Shown here: one piece after another, positions 46,102 through 54,673 of the stretch
Position numbering within the stretch: position 1 is the first letter of the stretch
Layout of the letters: the number at the start of each line of letters is the position of its first letter
Source of the DNA: Paenibacillus silvisoli
GTDB taxonomy: Bacteria > Bacillota > Bacilli > Paenibacillales > Paenibacillaceae
DNA: 64,000 nt
Assembly (NCBI RefSeq): GCF_030866765.1
Contig: NZ_CP133017.1
Coordinates: forward strand, 5,422,501-5,486,500
Direction: 5' to 3'
Position numbers and translations under genes: made by a program
The notes under the pieces: model-generated
Seen by the model: the letters and a program-made list of their open reading frames with translations, nothing else
Told to the model about the DNA's origin: nothing
The model's database searches: none

Positions 46102-46147
46102 AAAAAAAGGAGCTAAGCGCGCACCGGGCCGCTTAGCTCCTCTTTTA
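46102..46147. terminator. Bidirectional terminator after rplT
   Basis: GGAGCTAAGCG pairs with CGCTTAGCTCC. T-rich tracts follow on both strands, with seven T on the minus side. Confidence 0.9.
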
Positions 46148-46162
46148 TAACAACGCGTTATA

Positions 46163-46522
46163 CTACGCGTTTACTTTTTGTTTTGCAAGGCTAGCAAATG
46201 TGTTGAACGAGTTGATGTCGTTCACTGCCAGGTCAGCAAGCATCTTGCGGTTTACTTCAACGCCAGCAAGCTTCAAGCCGTACATGAATTTGCTGTAGGA
46301 CAGGCCGTTTTGGCGAGCTGCCGCGTTGATACGAACGATCCACAGTTTGCGGATGTCGCGTTTGTGTTGACGACGGTCGCGGTATGCGTAAAGCAAGGAT
46401 TTCATCACTTGCTCTTTAGCTGTTTTAAACAGGCGGTGTTTGGAACCGAAATAACCTTTCGCTAGCTTCAAAATTCTTTTACGACGACGTGCGCGGACGA
46501 ATCCGCCTTTAACTCTTGCCAT
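46163..46522 (-). CDS. rplT: 50S ribosomal protein L20
   Basis: The 119-residue protein starts [20 protein letters not shown] and ends with the conserved [20 protein letters not shown]20 is needed early in 50S assembly and also binds its own operon leader to repress it. It follows rpmI by 54 bases and ends the operon. Confidence 0.97.
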   Translation of the reverse strand: MARVKGGFVRARRRKRILKLAKGYFGSKHRLFKTAKEQVMKSLLYAYRDRRQHKRDIRKLWIVRINAAARQNGLSYSKFMYGLKLAGVEVNRKMLADLAVNDINSFNTFASLAKQKVNA

Positions 46523-46576
46523 GAGTAGAAACCTCCCGAGTATTATTTATGCGTAATTAGATCGATCGATCGAAAA

Positions 46577-46780
46577 TTAACCTTTGATGTTTGCAAGGCC
46601 TTGCTGCAGACGTTTGAAATCGCCTTTAGCCAGGTTCGGCTGCGTGTTCAGAACGCGCTTCTGGCGCGACGATTTGCCGGAAAGAAGGTGATTCTTGTAC
46701 GCTTTGTAACGAATGACTTTACCAGTACCCGTAATCTTGAAGCGGTCTTTCAGACTGCTATGAGTTTTCATTTTAGGCAT
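46577..46780 (-). CDS. rpmI: 50S ribosomal protein L35
   Basis: The 67-residue protein [20 protein letters not shown] is a standard bacterial L35. It lies between infC and rplT, 23 bases after infC, with a GGAGGAAC ribosome binding site. It sits in the large subunit near the exit tunnel. Confidence 0.97.
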   Translation of the reverse strand: MPKMKTHSSLKDRFKITGTGKVIRYKAYKNHLLSGKSSRQKRVLNTQPNLAKGDFKRLQQGLANIKG

Positions 46781-46803
46781 GTGGTGTTCCTCCTCAAAGA
46801 ATG

Positions 46804-47319
46804 TTAGTTAGTCTGTTTTGGTGCCAAGATCATAATCATGCTGCGGCCCTCGAGCTTAGGAACGCGCTCCATGACGCACAGTTCGGCAACCTCTGTTGCC
46901 AGCCGGTCCAAGATCTTCTGGCCGACGGAAGCATGTGTAATTTCACGTCCGCGGAAACGAACCGAACATTTCACTTTATCGCCTTCACCCAGAAACTTCA
47001 CGACATTCCGGTATTTCGTCTGGTAGTCGTTCTCGTCAATGTTAGCACGGAACCAAACTTCCTTCGTGTCGACGATCTTCTGATTCTTGCGCGCTTCTTT
47101 TTCTTTCTTCTGCTGCTCATAACGGAATTTGCCATAGTCCATAATCCGGCACACCGGCGGCTTTGCTGTTGGTGCAACGTTTACGAGGTCCATGTTCAAA
47201 TCGATTGCCATCTGCAGTGCTTCGCGGAAAGGCTTGATGCCGATCTGTTCGCCTTCTGCGCCTACGACGCGCACTTCTCTGGCCCGAATCTCATCGTTGA
47301 TTTGATGTTCCCTGCTAAT
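46804..47319 (-). CDS. infC: Translation initiation factor IF-3 (ATT start)
   Basis: The true start is ATT 47319, 15 codons upstream of the first GTG in the frame. It gives [20 protein letters not shown], the usual N-terminus of the family. GGAGGTGG lies 6 bases upstream. The 171-residue factor has [19 protein letters not shown] and the C-terminal [16 protein letters not shown]-3 checks start codons, so the rare ATT start lets it autoregulate. It is first in the infC-rpmI-rplT operon. Confidence 0.95.
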   Translation of the reverse strand: MSREHQINDEIRAREVRVVGAEGEQIGIKPFREALQMAIDLNMDLVNVAPTAKPPVCRIMDYGKFRYEQQKKEKEARKNQKIVDTKEVWFRANIDENDYQTKYRNVVKFLGEGDKVKCSVRFRGREITHASVGQKILDRLATEVAELCVMERVPKLEGRSMIMILAPKQTN

Positions 47320-47546
47320 AACCTGCCACCTCCAAAATTGATGAATCCCGCAAGCAAATCAAAAAATGCGGATCCGCAAGGGACCCGCATTCCAATAACC
47401 AAGATTGTAGGCTTTCTAAACGCAGCCGCGCGGCTGCTGCCTGTGCCAATCAATGATCGCGAACCATCCGGCCTGAACCGGTAGGTGAGAAGCGGGTGCT
47501 CCTGCTTGTGCGTACACATGTGAGATATTTCTTCAAGACATGTTAC
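47320..47546 (-). ncRNA. L20-type leader with attenuator upstream of infC
   Basis: The 227-base leader contains a strong hairpin at 47361-47392 (ATGCGG with CCGCAT half-sites), followed by TTTTTTG on the minus strand. Firmicutes infC operons carry an L20-binding attenuator in this place. Excess L20 would stop transcription here. The L20-binding fold itself was not traced. Confidence 0.75.
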
Positions 47547-47552
47547 TGAAAT

Positions 47553-47582
47553 ACTATAGCACGGCGGGAATACGGCTGTCAA
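47553..47582 (-). promoter_or_regulatory. Sigma-A promoter of infC-rpmI-rplT
   Basis: On the minus strand, TTGACA (47577-47582) and TATAGT (47553-47558) are 18 bases apart. Confidence 0.85.
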
Positions 47583-47620
47583 CCTTGCCGCATCCCCGCC
47601 GCAGCCTCATATTTTTCCAA

Positions 47621-48859
47621 TTACACTTGCTTGCTCTGTACTTCCTCCAAGCGCAGGACGCGCGTATGCTGCGTGTGGCTCCATTGCTTGTTGTTCTGCG
47701 TGAAGAAGGCGTAGCACGTAATCGGCAGCCACGAAAGCTGGAAGAACACCATGGAGAACAGGTGAGCGTACATTTTCCCCGAACGGATGCCCTCCAGCAT
47801 CATAACGAGCGGGAACATGACGACCGTTGCGAAGATCGCAACGCCTGCCACCCAGTATGGCAAGTAATAATAAATCGACGAGAACGCGTTATCCGCCGGG
47901 ATGATGTTATCGACCCAAAGCAGCGCGGTCACTAGGAAGCCGATAAACGTGTTGTACACCGAGATGGAATACAGCGCCGCGTCGAACTTCACGAAGCTGC
48001 GCTCCTTAATGCTCTGCCACAGCAGAGGGAAGAAATAGCTGCGGGCTACCGTAAAGTGACCTTGCATCCAGCGCAGACGCTGTCTGGAGGACGCTTTGAA
48101 GCTCAGCGGCTTCTCGTCGTATACCTTCGCTTCATAGTTCAAGACCGGATGAATGCCGCGCTTCACGCAGCGCATCGAAAATTCCAAGTCCTCGACGAGG
48201 CTCGTTGCGCCCCAGCCCATTTCCTTGATCAGCGCGGAATCGAAGCACATGCCCGTGCCGCCGAGATAATTGGCCATGTTGAGGTTTCTGCGGGACAGCT
48301 GCCACAGACGGTTGCAGTACCAGTATGTGATCGCGTAGGAAGCCGTAACCCAAGAATCCGTTGGGTTCTTCGTGTCCAAGTAGCCTTGGATCACTTTGTG
48401 GCCCTCGCACAAGTCGTTGTTCATGTGGATCAGGAAGTCGTTGCCGACCAGGTTGTCTGCGTCGAACATCACGATCGCGTCGTATTGACGCGGCATCGCC
48501 CACAGTTCCTTCAGCATCCACTCGATCGCGTGGCCTTTGCCGCGCAGATGCGGGTTTTTGCGCTCGCAGGCTTGAACGCCGTAGCTGCGGACGATATCTG
48601 CCGTGTTGTCCGTGCAGTTATCGCAAATGACGAAAATATCGTAAAGCTCTTTCGGATAGTCCAGTTTCTTCAAGTTCTCGACGAGCGCGCCGACGACTTG
48701 CGCCTCATTGTGCGCGGCGACAAGAACGGCGAACGACTTTTGCGGCTTGTGTTTGATTTCTCTCCGCTTTCTTGCGATGCCGAACAGGGAAATGCTGAAT
48801 TGGTACACGCCGACAAAAGCCAAAAAGATTTGAAACATAATAATGATCGTGTTAACCAT
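47621..48859 (-). CDS. Membrane glycosyltransferase family 2 protein
   Basis: The 412-residue protein has an N-terminal helix, then a GT2 domain: VLVAAHNEAQVVGALVENLKK for nucleotide binding, VMFDADNLVGNDFLIHMN for the D-x-D site, and QRLRWMQGHFTVA with the Q-x-x-R-W motif of processive enzymes. Two or three C-terminal membrane helices follow. It resembles cellulose- or hyaluronan-synthase-like glycosyltransferases, but the product is unknown. It is the only gene of its kind here, upstream of the infC promoter. Confidence 0.88.
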   Translation of the reverse strand: MVNTIIIMFQIFLAFVGVYQFSISLFGIARKRREIKHKPQKSFAVLVAAHNEAQVVGALVENLKKLDYPKELYDIFVICDNCTDNTADIVRSYGVQACERKNPHLRGKGHAIEWMLKELWAMPRQYDAIVMFDADNLVGNDFLIHMNNDLCEGHKVIQGYLDTKNPTDSWVTASYAITYWYCNRLWQLSRRNLNMANYLGGTGMCFDSALIKEMGWGATSLVEDLEFSMRCVKRGIHPVLNYEAKVYDEKPLSFKASSRQRLRWMQGHFTVARSYFFPLLWQSIKERSFVKFDAALYSISVYNTFIGFLVTALLWVDNIIPADNAFSSIYYYLPYWVAGVAIFATVVMFPLVMMLEGIRSGKMYAHLFSMVFFQLSWLPITCYAFFTQNNKQWSHTQHTRVLRLEEVQSKQV

Positions 48860-49174
48860 TACGTTTTACTACCCCCTTGAGACCCCATTTTTTATATTCT
48901 CTCTAGTTTTGTTTGATCTCGCTGCCAGTGAATTGCGGTTCTCTTTTTTTGTATGTTTCCGCAACCTAACTGATTTTCCACGCTCAGGGTCCTTTTGTCA
49001 AAAGCGCAAATTGCCGCCTAAGCGTCAATAAATCGAAGAAAAGCGCTTGCATCGGGACTTGGCGGAACGGAGACCTTGTTTTCTTCCGTTTCAGCCTTAT
49101 TTTCATCCATTTACGAATAAATCATGTTTCCTTTTCAATAAAACGCACAGCGATTGGAAAAGGTTTCAAGTCAT
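48860..49174. other. Intergenic region without recognisable gene
   Basis: This 315-base stretch separates two minus-strand glycosyltransferase genes. It is T-rich and A-rich in places. I see no gene, repeat, hairpin terminator or convincing promoter. Confidence 0.5.
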
Positions 49175-50362
49175 TTAACCCCTAGTGTGACGATTTGTTG
49201 AACGAGCGGCAGCCTCCGCTTCCGCCTCCAGCTCCGCTTTCTGAAAATTCGCGAGAAGCTCGCCGAAGATCGCATCCCACGATTGCCGCAGGCTGTGCGC
49301 CAGCCCTCTTGCCGCATAGCGTTTGCGCAGCTCGGGGTCACGGTACAAGCGCTCGAGCGCCGTGCTGAACGCGTCCGCGCTGCCCGGTTCGCACCGAAGT
49401 CCGTTCCACTCGTGCGTAACCGTATTCACGACGCCTCCCGTATCGGCGCAAATTACGGCCGTACCGCAGGCCATCGCTTCCAAGACGACGTTGCCGAACG
49501 TCTCCGTCGGCGAAGGGAACAGCATGACGTCCGCCGCCGCGTACCATTGCCGGAGCTCGGGCATCGCCGTGAATCCGAGAAAACAAGCCGAGATGCCTTC
49601 GCGAGAAGCTTGCTGCTTCAAGGTTTGCATGGATGGGCCATCGCCCGCTATAACGAAAACTGCGTCATTGCAAACGTCCCGCTGAAACTTCGCGAATGCC
49701 GCAATCGCGCAATCCAAGTTCTTTTCCGGTGCAAGTCTGCCTACGTACAGAACGATGAATGAATGCCGGGAAAGCTGATGCCGAGCCAATAGCGTGTCTC
49801 TGTCCGTGCCCGGATGAAAGCTTTTCGTATCAATACCCCGCGTCCATACCGCCAGCCGATTCTCATCCCACCCCCGTTCCTTCAATTCCTGAAGCGTCGA
49901 TTCGGAGGGTACGAAAATATACCTGCATTCCTGATGGAACCATTCCATATACCTCCATAACATCTTAACCATCCAGCGGGTATTGTAAAACGCCAAATAG
50001 CGGTCAAAATGTGTATGGTAGGAAGCGACGAGCGGCAATCGGCGCTTACGGGCGTAATGGATGCCGCAAAGGCCTAGGTTGAACGGGGTTGCGACATGGA
50101 CAATGGTCGGCTGGAACGATTGAAGGGCGCAGTGGATATGGATCGGATTCGGCAGGGCGAGCCGGCATTCCGGGTAGAGGAAGAAGCGAAGGCTGGCAAA
50201 TCGGGTGACGGTGGCTTCATTATGAAGGGCGGATTCGGGCTGCGGCGCAAAAACCAAGCAGGGGATGTCTCGGCTGCGCAAGTAGTTCTCCCATTTCTCG
50301 AGCGTTCGTGCCACTCCGTTGATTTCCGGAGCGTAGGTGTCCGTGAACAGAGCAAGACGCAT
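49175..50362 (-). CDS. Glycosyltransferase family 4 (GT-B) protein
   Basis: The 395-residue protein has the GT4 layout. TDTYAPEINGVARTLEKW at the N-terminus and VASYHTHFDRYL sit in the acceptor half. VLYVGRLAPEKNLDCAI and MLFPSPTETFGNVVLEAMACG, with the E-x7-E pair, are in the donor half. It is similar to MgtA-type mannosyl/glucosyl transferases acting on lipid acceptors. The gene is divergent from the PAP2 phosphatase, which could hint at lipid-linked work, by inference. Confidence 0.9.
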   Translation of the reverse strand: MRLALFTDTYAPEINGVARTLEKWENYLRSRDIPCLVFAPQPESALHNEATVTRFASLRFFLYPECRLALPNPIHIHCALQSFQPTIVHVATPFNLGLCGIHYARKRRLPLVASYHTHFDRYLAFYNTRWMVKMLWRYMEWFHQECRYIFVPSESTLQELKERGWDENRLAVWTRGIDTKSFHPGTDRDTLLARHQLSRHSFIVLYVGRLAPEKNLDCAIAAFAKFQRDVCNDAVFVIAGDGPSMQTLKQQASREGISACFLGFTAMPELRQWYAAADVMLFPSPTETFGNVVLEAMACGTAVICADTGGVVNTVTHEWNGLRCEPGSADAFSTALERLYRDPELRKRYAARGLAHSLRQSWDAIFGELLANFQKAELEAEAEAAARSTNRHTRG

Positions 50363-50600
50363 AGCATCGCCTCCATGAGAGCTGAGCCGCTTAGGGCGCG
50401 CGGCCCGCTAGTGGAGCTAGCATACAGGATTTGTATTTTCGCCGCATTATGCCAACATGAAGGGTTCGTGAAGAATTCATAATGGGTTATCAATTCGATA
50501 ATACCGCTGTAACAAAACCGCCTTAAACTGTTCTTGTGTTAGAATGAAGAATAATTAATGAGAATGAAAGATGAATATCACGCAGCCTGGAGGGGATGGC

Positions 50601-51164
50601 ATGGTTAACGTCGTATTCTGGGTGTTGACGCACGAGCAGCGCTTGCTGCTCTGGGCGAACCGCAGGTCGCAGCATCGTACCGTCAACCGCTTGTTAAGCG
50701 GATGGCTGGGAACGATTACGCACACGGGCGGCGCCACGTTCACCCTGCTCACTTCGCTGCTGATCGGCTTGCTGGCTGCAGGCCCATGGAGCACGGCCGG
50801 CTGGCAATGCTTCGCCGCGACGGTCATCAGCCATGTTCCCGTGGCAATAATGAAGCGCAAATTCAGCAGGCTTCGCCCTTACCAAGCGCTTACATGCGTT
50901 CACGTATGCAAAAAGCCGCTGCGCGACTCCTCGTTTCCTTCGGGTCACACAACGGCTATATTTGCCTGGCTCCTGCCTTGGCTGCTGGCGGCGGACGCCG
51001 CGCTGCTTCCGATTATGCTGCCTGCAGCGCTGCTGCTTGGCGTTTCGGTCGGCTGGTCCAGAATGTATTTAGGCTTGCATTATCCTTCCGATGTCGCGAT
51101 CGGCGCCGCAATCGGCTCGCTGGTTTCGTTGTCCGTCGCCGCTTCCTGGTCATCCTTCTTCTGA
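50601..51164 (+). CDS. PAP2-family membrane phosphatase
   Basis: The 187-residue protein from ATG 50601 (TGGAGGGG upstream) has the three PAP2 motifs: KRKFSRLRP, PSGHTT, and SRMYLGLHYPSD. About five membrane helices hold them. PAP2 enzymes remove phosphate from phosphatidic acid or undecaprenyl pyrophosphate. The role in carrier lipid recycling is likely but not shown. Its last 85 bases overlap trmB on the other strand. Confidence 0.9.
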   Translation: MVNVVFWVLTHEQRLLLWANRRSQHRTVNRLLSGWLGTITHTGGATFTLLTSLLIGLLAAGPWSTAGWQCFAATVISHVPVAIMKRKFSRLRPYQALTCVHVCKKPLRDSSFPSGHTTAIFAWLLPWLLAADAALLPIMLPAALLLGVSVGWSRMYLGLHYPSDVAIGAAIGSLVSLSVAASWSSFF

Positions 51165-51865
51165 GCGGCCAGCTTGGCCGCTTTATGCGCGGCGATCGCT
51201 TGCTCGCCGATGACCACTTCGACGCGGTGAATATTGTTGCCCTTCTCGACGAATTTCGCTTCGTATTCGGTCAGCACGAGATCGTCGCGCAGCTCGTCCT
51301 TGTGCAGATGCAGAGCAATGTTCCGCATATGCAGCTCCATGTCCGCGAAGCTGTTCAGCGAGAATTCGAACAGCGACTGCGAATCCGTCTTGAAATGAAT
51401 TTCCCCGTGCTCGTTTAAAATCTCGATATATTTCGCAACGAAGCGCGGATGCGTCAGCCTTCTGCGCGCATGCTTCGCCTTCGGCCACGGATCGCTGAAG
51501 TTCAGATGGATGCGCTGCACCTCGCCAGGCGCGAACATCGCTTCGATGCCCTCGATGTTGGCGCGCAGAAGCGCCAGGTTCGGCGGCTGCTTCTCGCCTT
51601 GCGCTTCCCAGGCCAGACGAGCCTTGTCGCTCGCGCGGCGGATAAGCTCATCGTACATGTCGACGCCGATGAAATTGATGTGCGGATTGCGCACGCTCAT
51701 ATCGCTGATAAAACGGCCTTTGCCCATGCCAAGCTCGATATAGATCGGATTGTCGTTACCGAAAAACTCGCGCCAACGTCCTTTGTGCGGCGCCGCATCC
51801 AGCACGACCAGCTCCGGCTGTGCCTCCAGGCTTTCCAAAATTCCTTTTCTTCCTCTAAGACGCAT
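51080..51865 (-). CDS. trmB: tRNA (guanine-N7)-methyltransferase
   Basis: The 261-residue protein from ATG 51865 has IYIELGMGKGRFISDMS for SAM binding and NFSDPWPKAKHARRRLTHPRF, the family signature. It makes 7-methylguanosine at position 46 of tRNA. A roughly 30-residue Ala/Lys/Glu-rich C-terminal tail is beyond the usual end. Part of the tail lies within the 85-base overlap with the PAP2 gene. Confidence 0.94.
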   Translation of the reverse strand: MRLRGRKGILESLEAQPELVVLDAAPHKGRWREFFGNDNPIYIELGMGKGRFISDMSVRNPHINFIGVDMYDELIRRASDKARLAWEAQGEKQPPNLALLRANIEGIEAMFAPGEVQRIHLNFSDPWPKAKHARRRLTHPRFVAKYIEILNEHGEIHFKTDSQSLFEFSLNSFADMELHMRNIALHLHKDELRDDLVLTEYEAKFVEKGNNIHRVEVVIGEQAIAAHKAAKLAAQKKDDQEAATDNETSEPIAAPIATSEG

Positions 51866-52074
51866 ATTGATTGATTCCTCCACGATTGTTCATACTCAAT
51901 AGTCCTTATTGTGCCCGAATTGCGCCTCACTTGTAAAGGGCGGCCCGTTTGGCCGCTGCCAGATTATTGCGCACAAGGCGAAACGGCTGCGGCCGTCCTT
52001 TTGGCGGCGCAGCGCGTTTCATTCCGTAGAATTCTAAGCTCATTAATAATGTAAAACTTATAAATTCTTAGAAT

Positions 52075-52108
52075 TAATAAAAAGCCGAAGGCGCTGGCGC
52101 CATCGGCT
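52075..52108 (-). terminator. Terminator of the small 61-residue protein gene
   Basis: AGCCGA-GCGC pairs with GCGC-TCGGCT, and TTTTTATT follows on the minus strand. Confidence 0.8.
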
Positions 52109-52135
52109 GTATGCTTTGTTGTAAATCAGATTCGC

Positions 52136-52321
52136 TTAGTTATAGAGCTGATTGTGAGCGGTTTCTTGCGACTCCAGAATATCATGCAATTTCTTCCGGG
52201 CAGACACTTCAACGTTATGGTTGCCGTAGAACTTGATGCCTGCGAGGGACATCAGCTCTTTTCTCGTTAATTCGACCGTAACTTTCTCGTCGCCGTGCGG
52301 AATTTTTACTTGATTGTCCAT
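52136..52321 (-). CDS. Small conserved-looking hypothetical protein
   Basis: This 61-residue protein starts MDNQVKIPHGDEKVTVELTR and has a GAGGTGACGAGGA ribosome binding site 0-10 bases upstream. It is charged, without membrane or signal segments. It is probably one helix pair with a short strand (VTVELTRKELMSLAG). A clear ribosome binding site and a private terminator make it a real gene. No function is assigned. Confidence 0.7.
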   Translation of the reverse strand: MDNQVKIPHGDEKVTVELTRKELMSLAGIKFYGNHNVEVSARKKLHDILESQETAHNQLYN

Positions 52322-52628
52322 TCCTCGTCACCTCTACTTGATATTTTCAATCAAATTTCCAGTAAATCGACCTGCTATGACAAGTGTTTGGAAGAGGGTA
52401 AAAGTTGTGTTTTTGCTGTTCTGTCGCACTTTTAATATAACAGGTCATGTAAGGTTTTGCAAGCCCTTTATCGGAACTTTTTTACAACTCGGGGCCCGAA
52501 TTTTTTATGGGCTGTCTCACGCTTGCGGCTTCTGCGGCCCGTTTGGGATGAAGCGTAATCGTAGCGTTTTTGCTTAAATTTCGTTATGATTGTTCTTAAC
52601 GAATTCTAGAAGCAAGAGGAGCATAACC
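52322..52628. other. Intergenic region with T-rich stretches
   Basis: This 307-base space lies between the divergent small-protein and ytqA-type genes. It is AT-rich relative to the genes and should hold both promoters. I could not pick either with confidence. No repeat or hairpin was noted. Confidence 0.45.
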
Positions 52629-53597
52629 ATGAAGGTTCAAACACGGCCGGATGCCGGCTCCCTACAGCCTAGACTGTGGAGCGACAAACGGTTTCATACA
52701 TGGAATTACGAAATGCGCGAGCAATTCGGCGGCAAAGTGTTCAAAGTCATGCTGGACGCCGGATTTACCTGTCCGAACCGGGACGGCAAAATCGCGATCG
52801 GCGGCTGCACGTTCTGCAGCGCGCGAGGCTCGGGCGACTTCGCCGGCAGCCGCAGAGACGACCTCGTCACCCAATTCAATACCATTCGCGACCTGCAGCA
52901 TCAGAAATGGCCGGAAGCGCAATATATCGGCTACTTCCAGGCTTACACGAACACGTACGCGCCGGTTGAGGAGCTTCGGGAGTATTATGAAGCGATTTTG
53001 GCGCAGCCCGGCGTCGTCGGACTGTCGATCGCCACGCGCCCGGATTGCTTGCCGGACGACGTCGTCGATTATTTGGCCGAGCTGAACGAGCGGACTTACT
53101 TGTGGGTCGAAATGGGACTCCAAACGGTTCACGAGTCGACCTCCACGCTCATCAACCGCGCCCACGACACGGCGTGCTACGAGGATGCGGTCAAGCGGCT
53201 TCGCGCCCGCGGCATCCGCGTTTGCGCGCATATTATTTACGGCCTGCCTCAGGAAACGCATGAAATGATGCTGGACTCCGGCAAAGCGGTTGCCGCCATG
53301 GATGTGCAGGGCATTAAGATCCACCTGCTCCATCTCATGCGCAAAACGCCGATGGTCAAGCAATATGAAGCAGGCCTGCTTCGCTTCCTGGACCAAGACG
53401 AATACGTCAAGCTGATCGTCGACACGCTGGAGCTGCTGCCGCCGGAAATGATCGTGCACCGGCTGACCGGCGACGCGCCGCGCGATCTGCTCATCGGTCC
53501 GATGTGGAGCTTGAAGAAATGGGAAGTGCTGAACGCCATCGACCGCGAGCTGGCGGACCGCAACACCTGGCAAGGCCGCTTGTGGGAGGCGAAGTAA
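52629..53597 (+). CDS. ytqA: Radical SAM protein YtqA (MnmL-type)
   Basis: The 322-residue protein has the unusual radical SAM cluster spacing C-x(12-13)-C-x2-C in TCPNRDGKIAIGGCTFC. It matches the TIGR01212 family. QAYTNTYAPVEEL and ATRPDCLPDDVVDYL follow. In Bacillus, YtqA acts with YtqB on 5-carboxymethylaminomethyl-2-thiouridine of the tRNA wobble base. Its likely task is removing the carboxymethyl part. Start ATG 52629 has AAGAGGAG upstream. The ytqB gene begins 2 bases after its stop. Confidence 0.9.
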   Translation: MKVQTRPDAGSLQPRLWSDKRFHTWNYEMREQFGGKVFKVMLDAGFTCPNRDGKIAIGGCTFCSARGSGDFAGSRRDDLVTQFNTIRDLQHQKWPEAQYIGYFQAYTNTYAPVEELREYYEAILAQPGVVGLSIATRPDCLPDDVVDYLAELNERTYLWVEMGLQTVHESTSTLINRAHDTACYEDAVKRLRARGIRVCAHIIYGLPQETHEMMLDSGKAVAAMDVQGIKIHLLHLMRKTPMVKQYEAGLLRFLDQDEYVKLIVDTLELLPPEMIVHRLTGDAPRDLLIGPMWSLKKWEVLNAIDRELADRNTWQGRLWEAK

Positions 53598-53599
53598 CG

Positions 53600-54211
53600 G
53601 TGGGATTTCTCAGCGTGCTCAGCATGGCCCATAAGCTGGTGAAGGAGCGCGTATCGCAAGGCGACACCGTCGTCGACGCGACTTGCGGCAACGGCGTGGA
53701 CACGCTGTTGCTGGCGGAGCTGGCCGGCCGGCGGGGCGCGGTGTACGCGTTCGATATTCAAGCGGAAGCGCTGGAGCGGACGCGAGACCGATTAGCCGGA
53801 AGCTCCGGCGGCGGCGTTTCGGCGGCGGAAAAGGCCGGCGCAGCGAGCTCGGGCGCAGCGCTCCATCTCGTCCATGCCAGCCATGCGGATATGGCGGCGC
53901 ATGTCGCCGCGGATGCGCATGGCAACGTAGCGGCGGTCATGTTCAACCTGGGCTACTTGCCCGGCGCGGACCAAACCGTCATTACGACGCCTGACGGCAC
54001 GCTTGCCGCGCTGGACGCGGCACTGTCGCTGCTGCGCCCCGGCGGCATCGTGACGGTTGTCCTCTACCCCGGTCATCCGGGGGGCGCCGAAGAAGCGGAC
54101 GCTGTGCAGCAATGGGCGGCTTCGCTCCCGCAGGCAGCGGCGCAAGCCGTGCTGTACCGGATGGCGCAGAAAGCGGAAGCACCTTATTTGATGGCCATCG
54201 AGAAAAGGTAA
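53600..54211 (+). CDS. mnmM: tRNA 5-aminomethyl-2-thiouridine methyltransferase (YtqB/MnmM)
   Basis: The 203-residue protein from GTG 53600 (GGAGG 10 bases upstream, inside ytqA) has the class I SAM motif VDATCGNGVDTLLLAEL. MFNLGYLPGADQ is the family signature, and LRPGGIVTVVLYPGHPGG follows. YtqB methylates the wobble aminomethyl-thiouridine to mnm5s2U. It is paired with the radical SAM gene directly upstream. An Ala/Gly-rich loop at about 78-95 is longer than expected. Confidence 0.87.
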   Translation: MGFLSVLSMAHKLVKERVSQGDTVVDATCGNGVDTLLLAELAGRRGAVYAFDIQAEALERTRDRLAGSSGGGVSAAEKAGAASSGAALHLVHASHADMAAHVAADAHGNVAAVMFNLGYLPGADQTVITTPDGTLAALDAALSLLRPGGIVTVVLYPGHPGGAEEADAVQQWAASLPQAAAQAVLYRMAQKAEAPYLMAIEKR

Positions 54212-54236
54212 ACATTTTACGAGGAGGTAATTATTC

Positions 54237-54629
54237 ATGGCAGTTCGCAAGCTTGAGCACATTGGCATTATGGTCACAAACATTGAGAAATCAATTACGT
54301 TCTACACCGAGGTTGTCGGCTTGAAGCATCTGTACACGATGATGCACACGAACAACGTCATCCGTCTTGCTTTCCTTGCCGGCGCGGATGGACAAGAATC
54401 CGAGATCGAGCTAATCGAAGGCTACGACGGCCAGCTGGCCGAAGAAGGCCGCACGCACCACGTCGCGTTCACAGTCGACGATGTCGAAGCGGAATTCAAA
54501 CGGATCCAAGACCTTGGCGTTCCGCTGAAGGACACGGAGATTACGACGCTGCCTAACGGCGCGCGCTATTTCTTCTTCTATGGCCCGGACGGCGAGTACC
54601 TGGAAATGTTCCAACCCGGCTCGAACTAA
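54237..54629 (+). CDS. VOC family (glyoxalase-like) protein
   Basis: The 130-residue protein has two beta-alpha-beta-beta-beta units of the vicinal oxygen chelate fold. KLEHIGIMVTNIEKS opens the first. HHVAFTVDDVEAEFKRI opens the second. FYGPDGEYLEMFQ ends it. Metal-ligand candidates are the early His and the late Glu. Lactoylglutathione lyase or related activity is possible. GAGGAGG precedes the ATG. Confidence 0.88.
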   Translation: MAVRKLEHIGIMVTNIEKSITFYTEVVGLKHLYTMMHTNNVIRLAFLAGADGQESEIELIEGYDGQLAEEGRTHHVAFTVDDVEAEFKRIQDLGVPLKDTEITTLPNGARYFFFYGPDGEYLEMFQPGSN

Positions 54630-54673
54630 ACCATCACGCACGCGCTACACGCAGGAAGAGGAGAGAGAAACCA

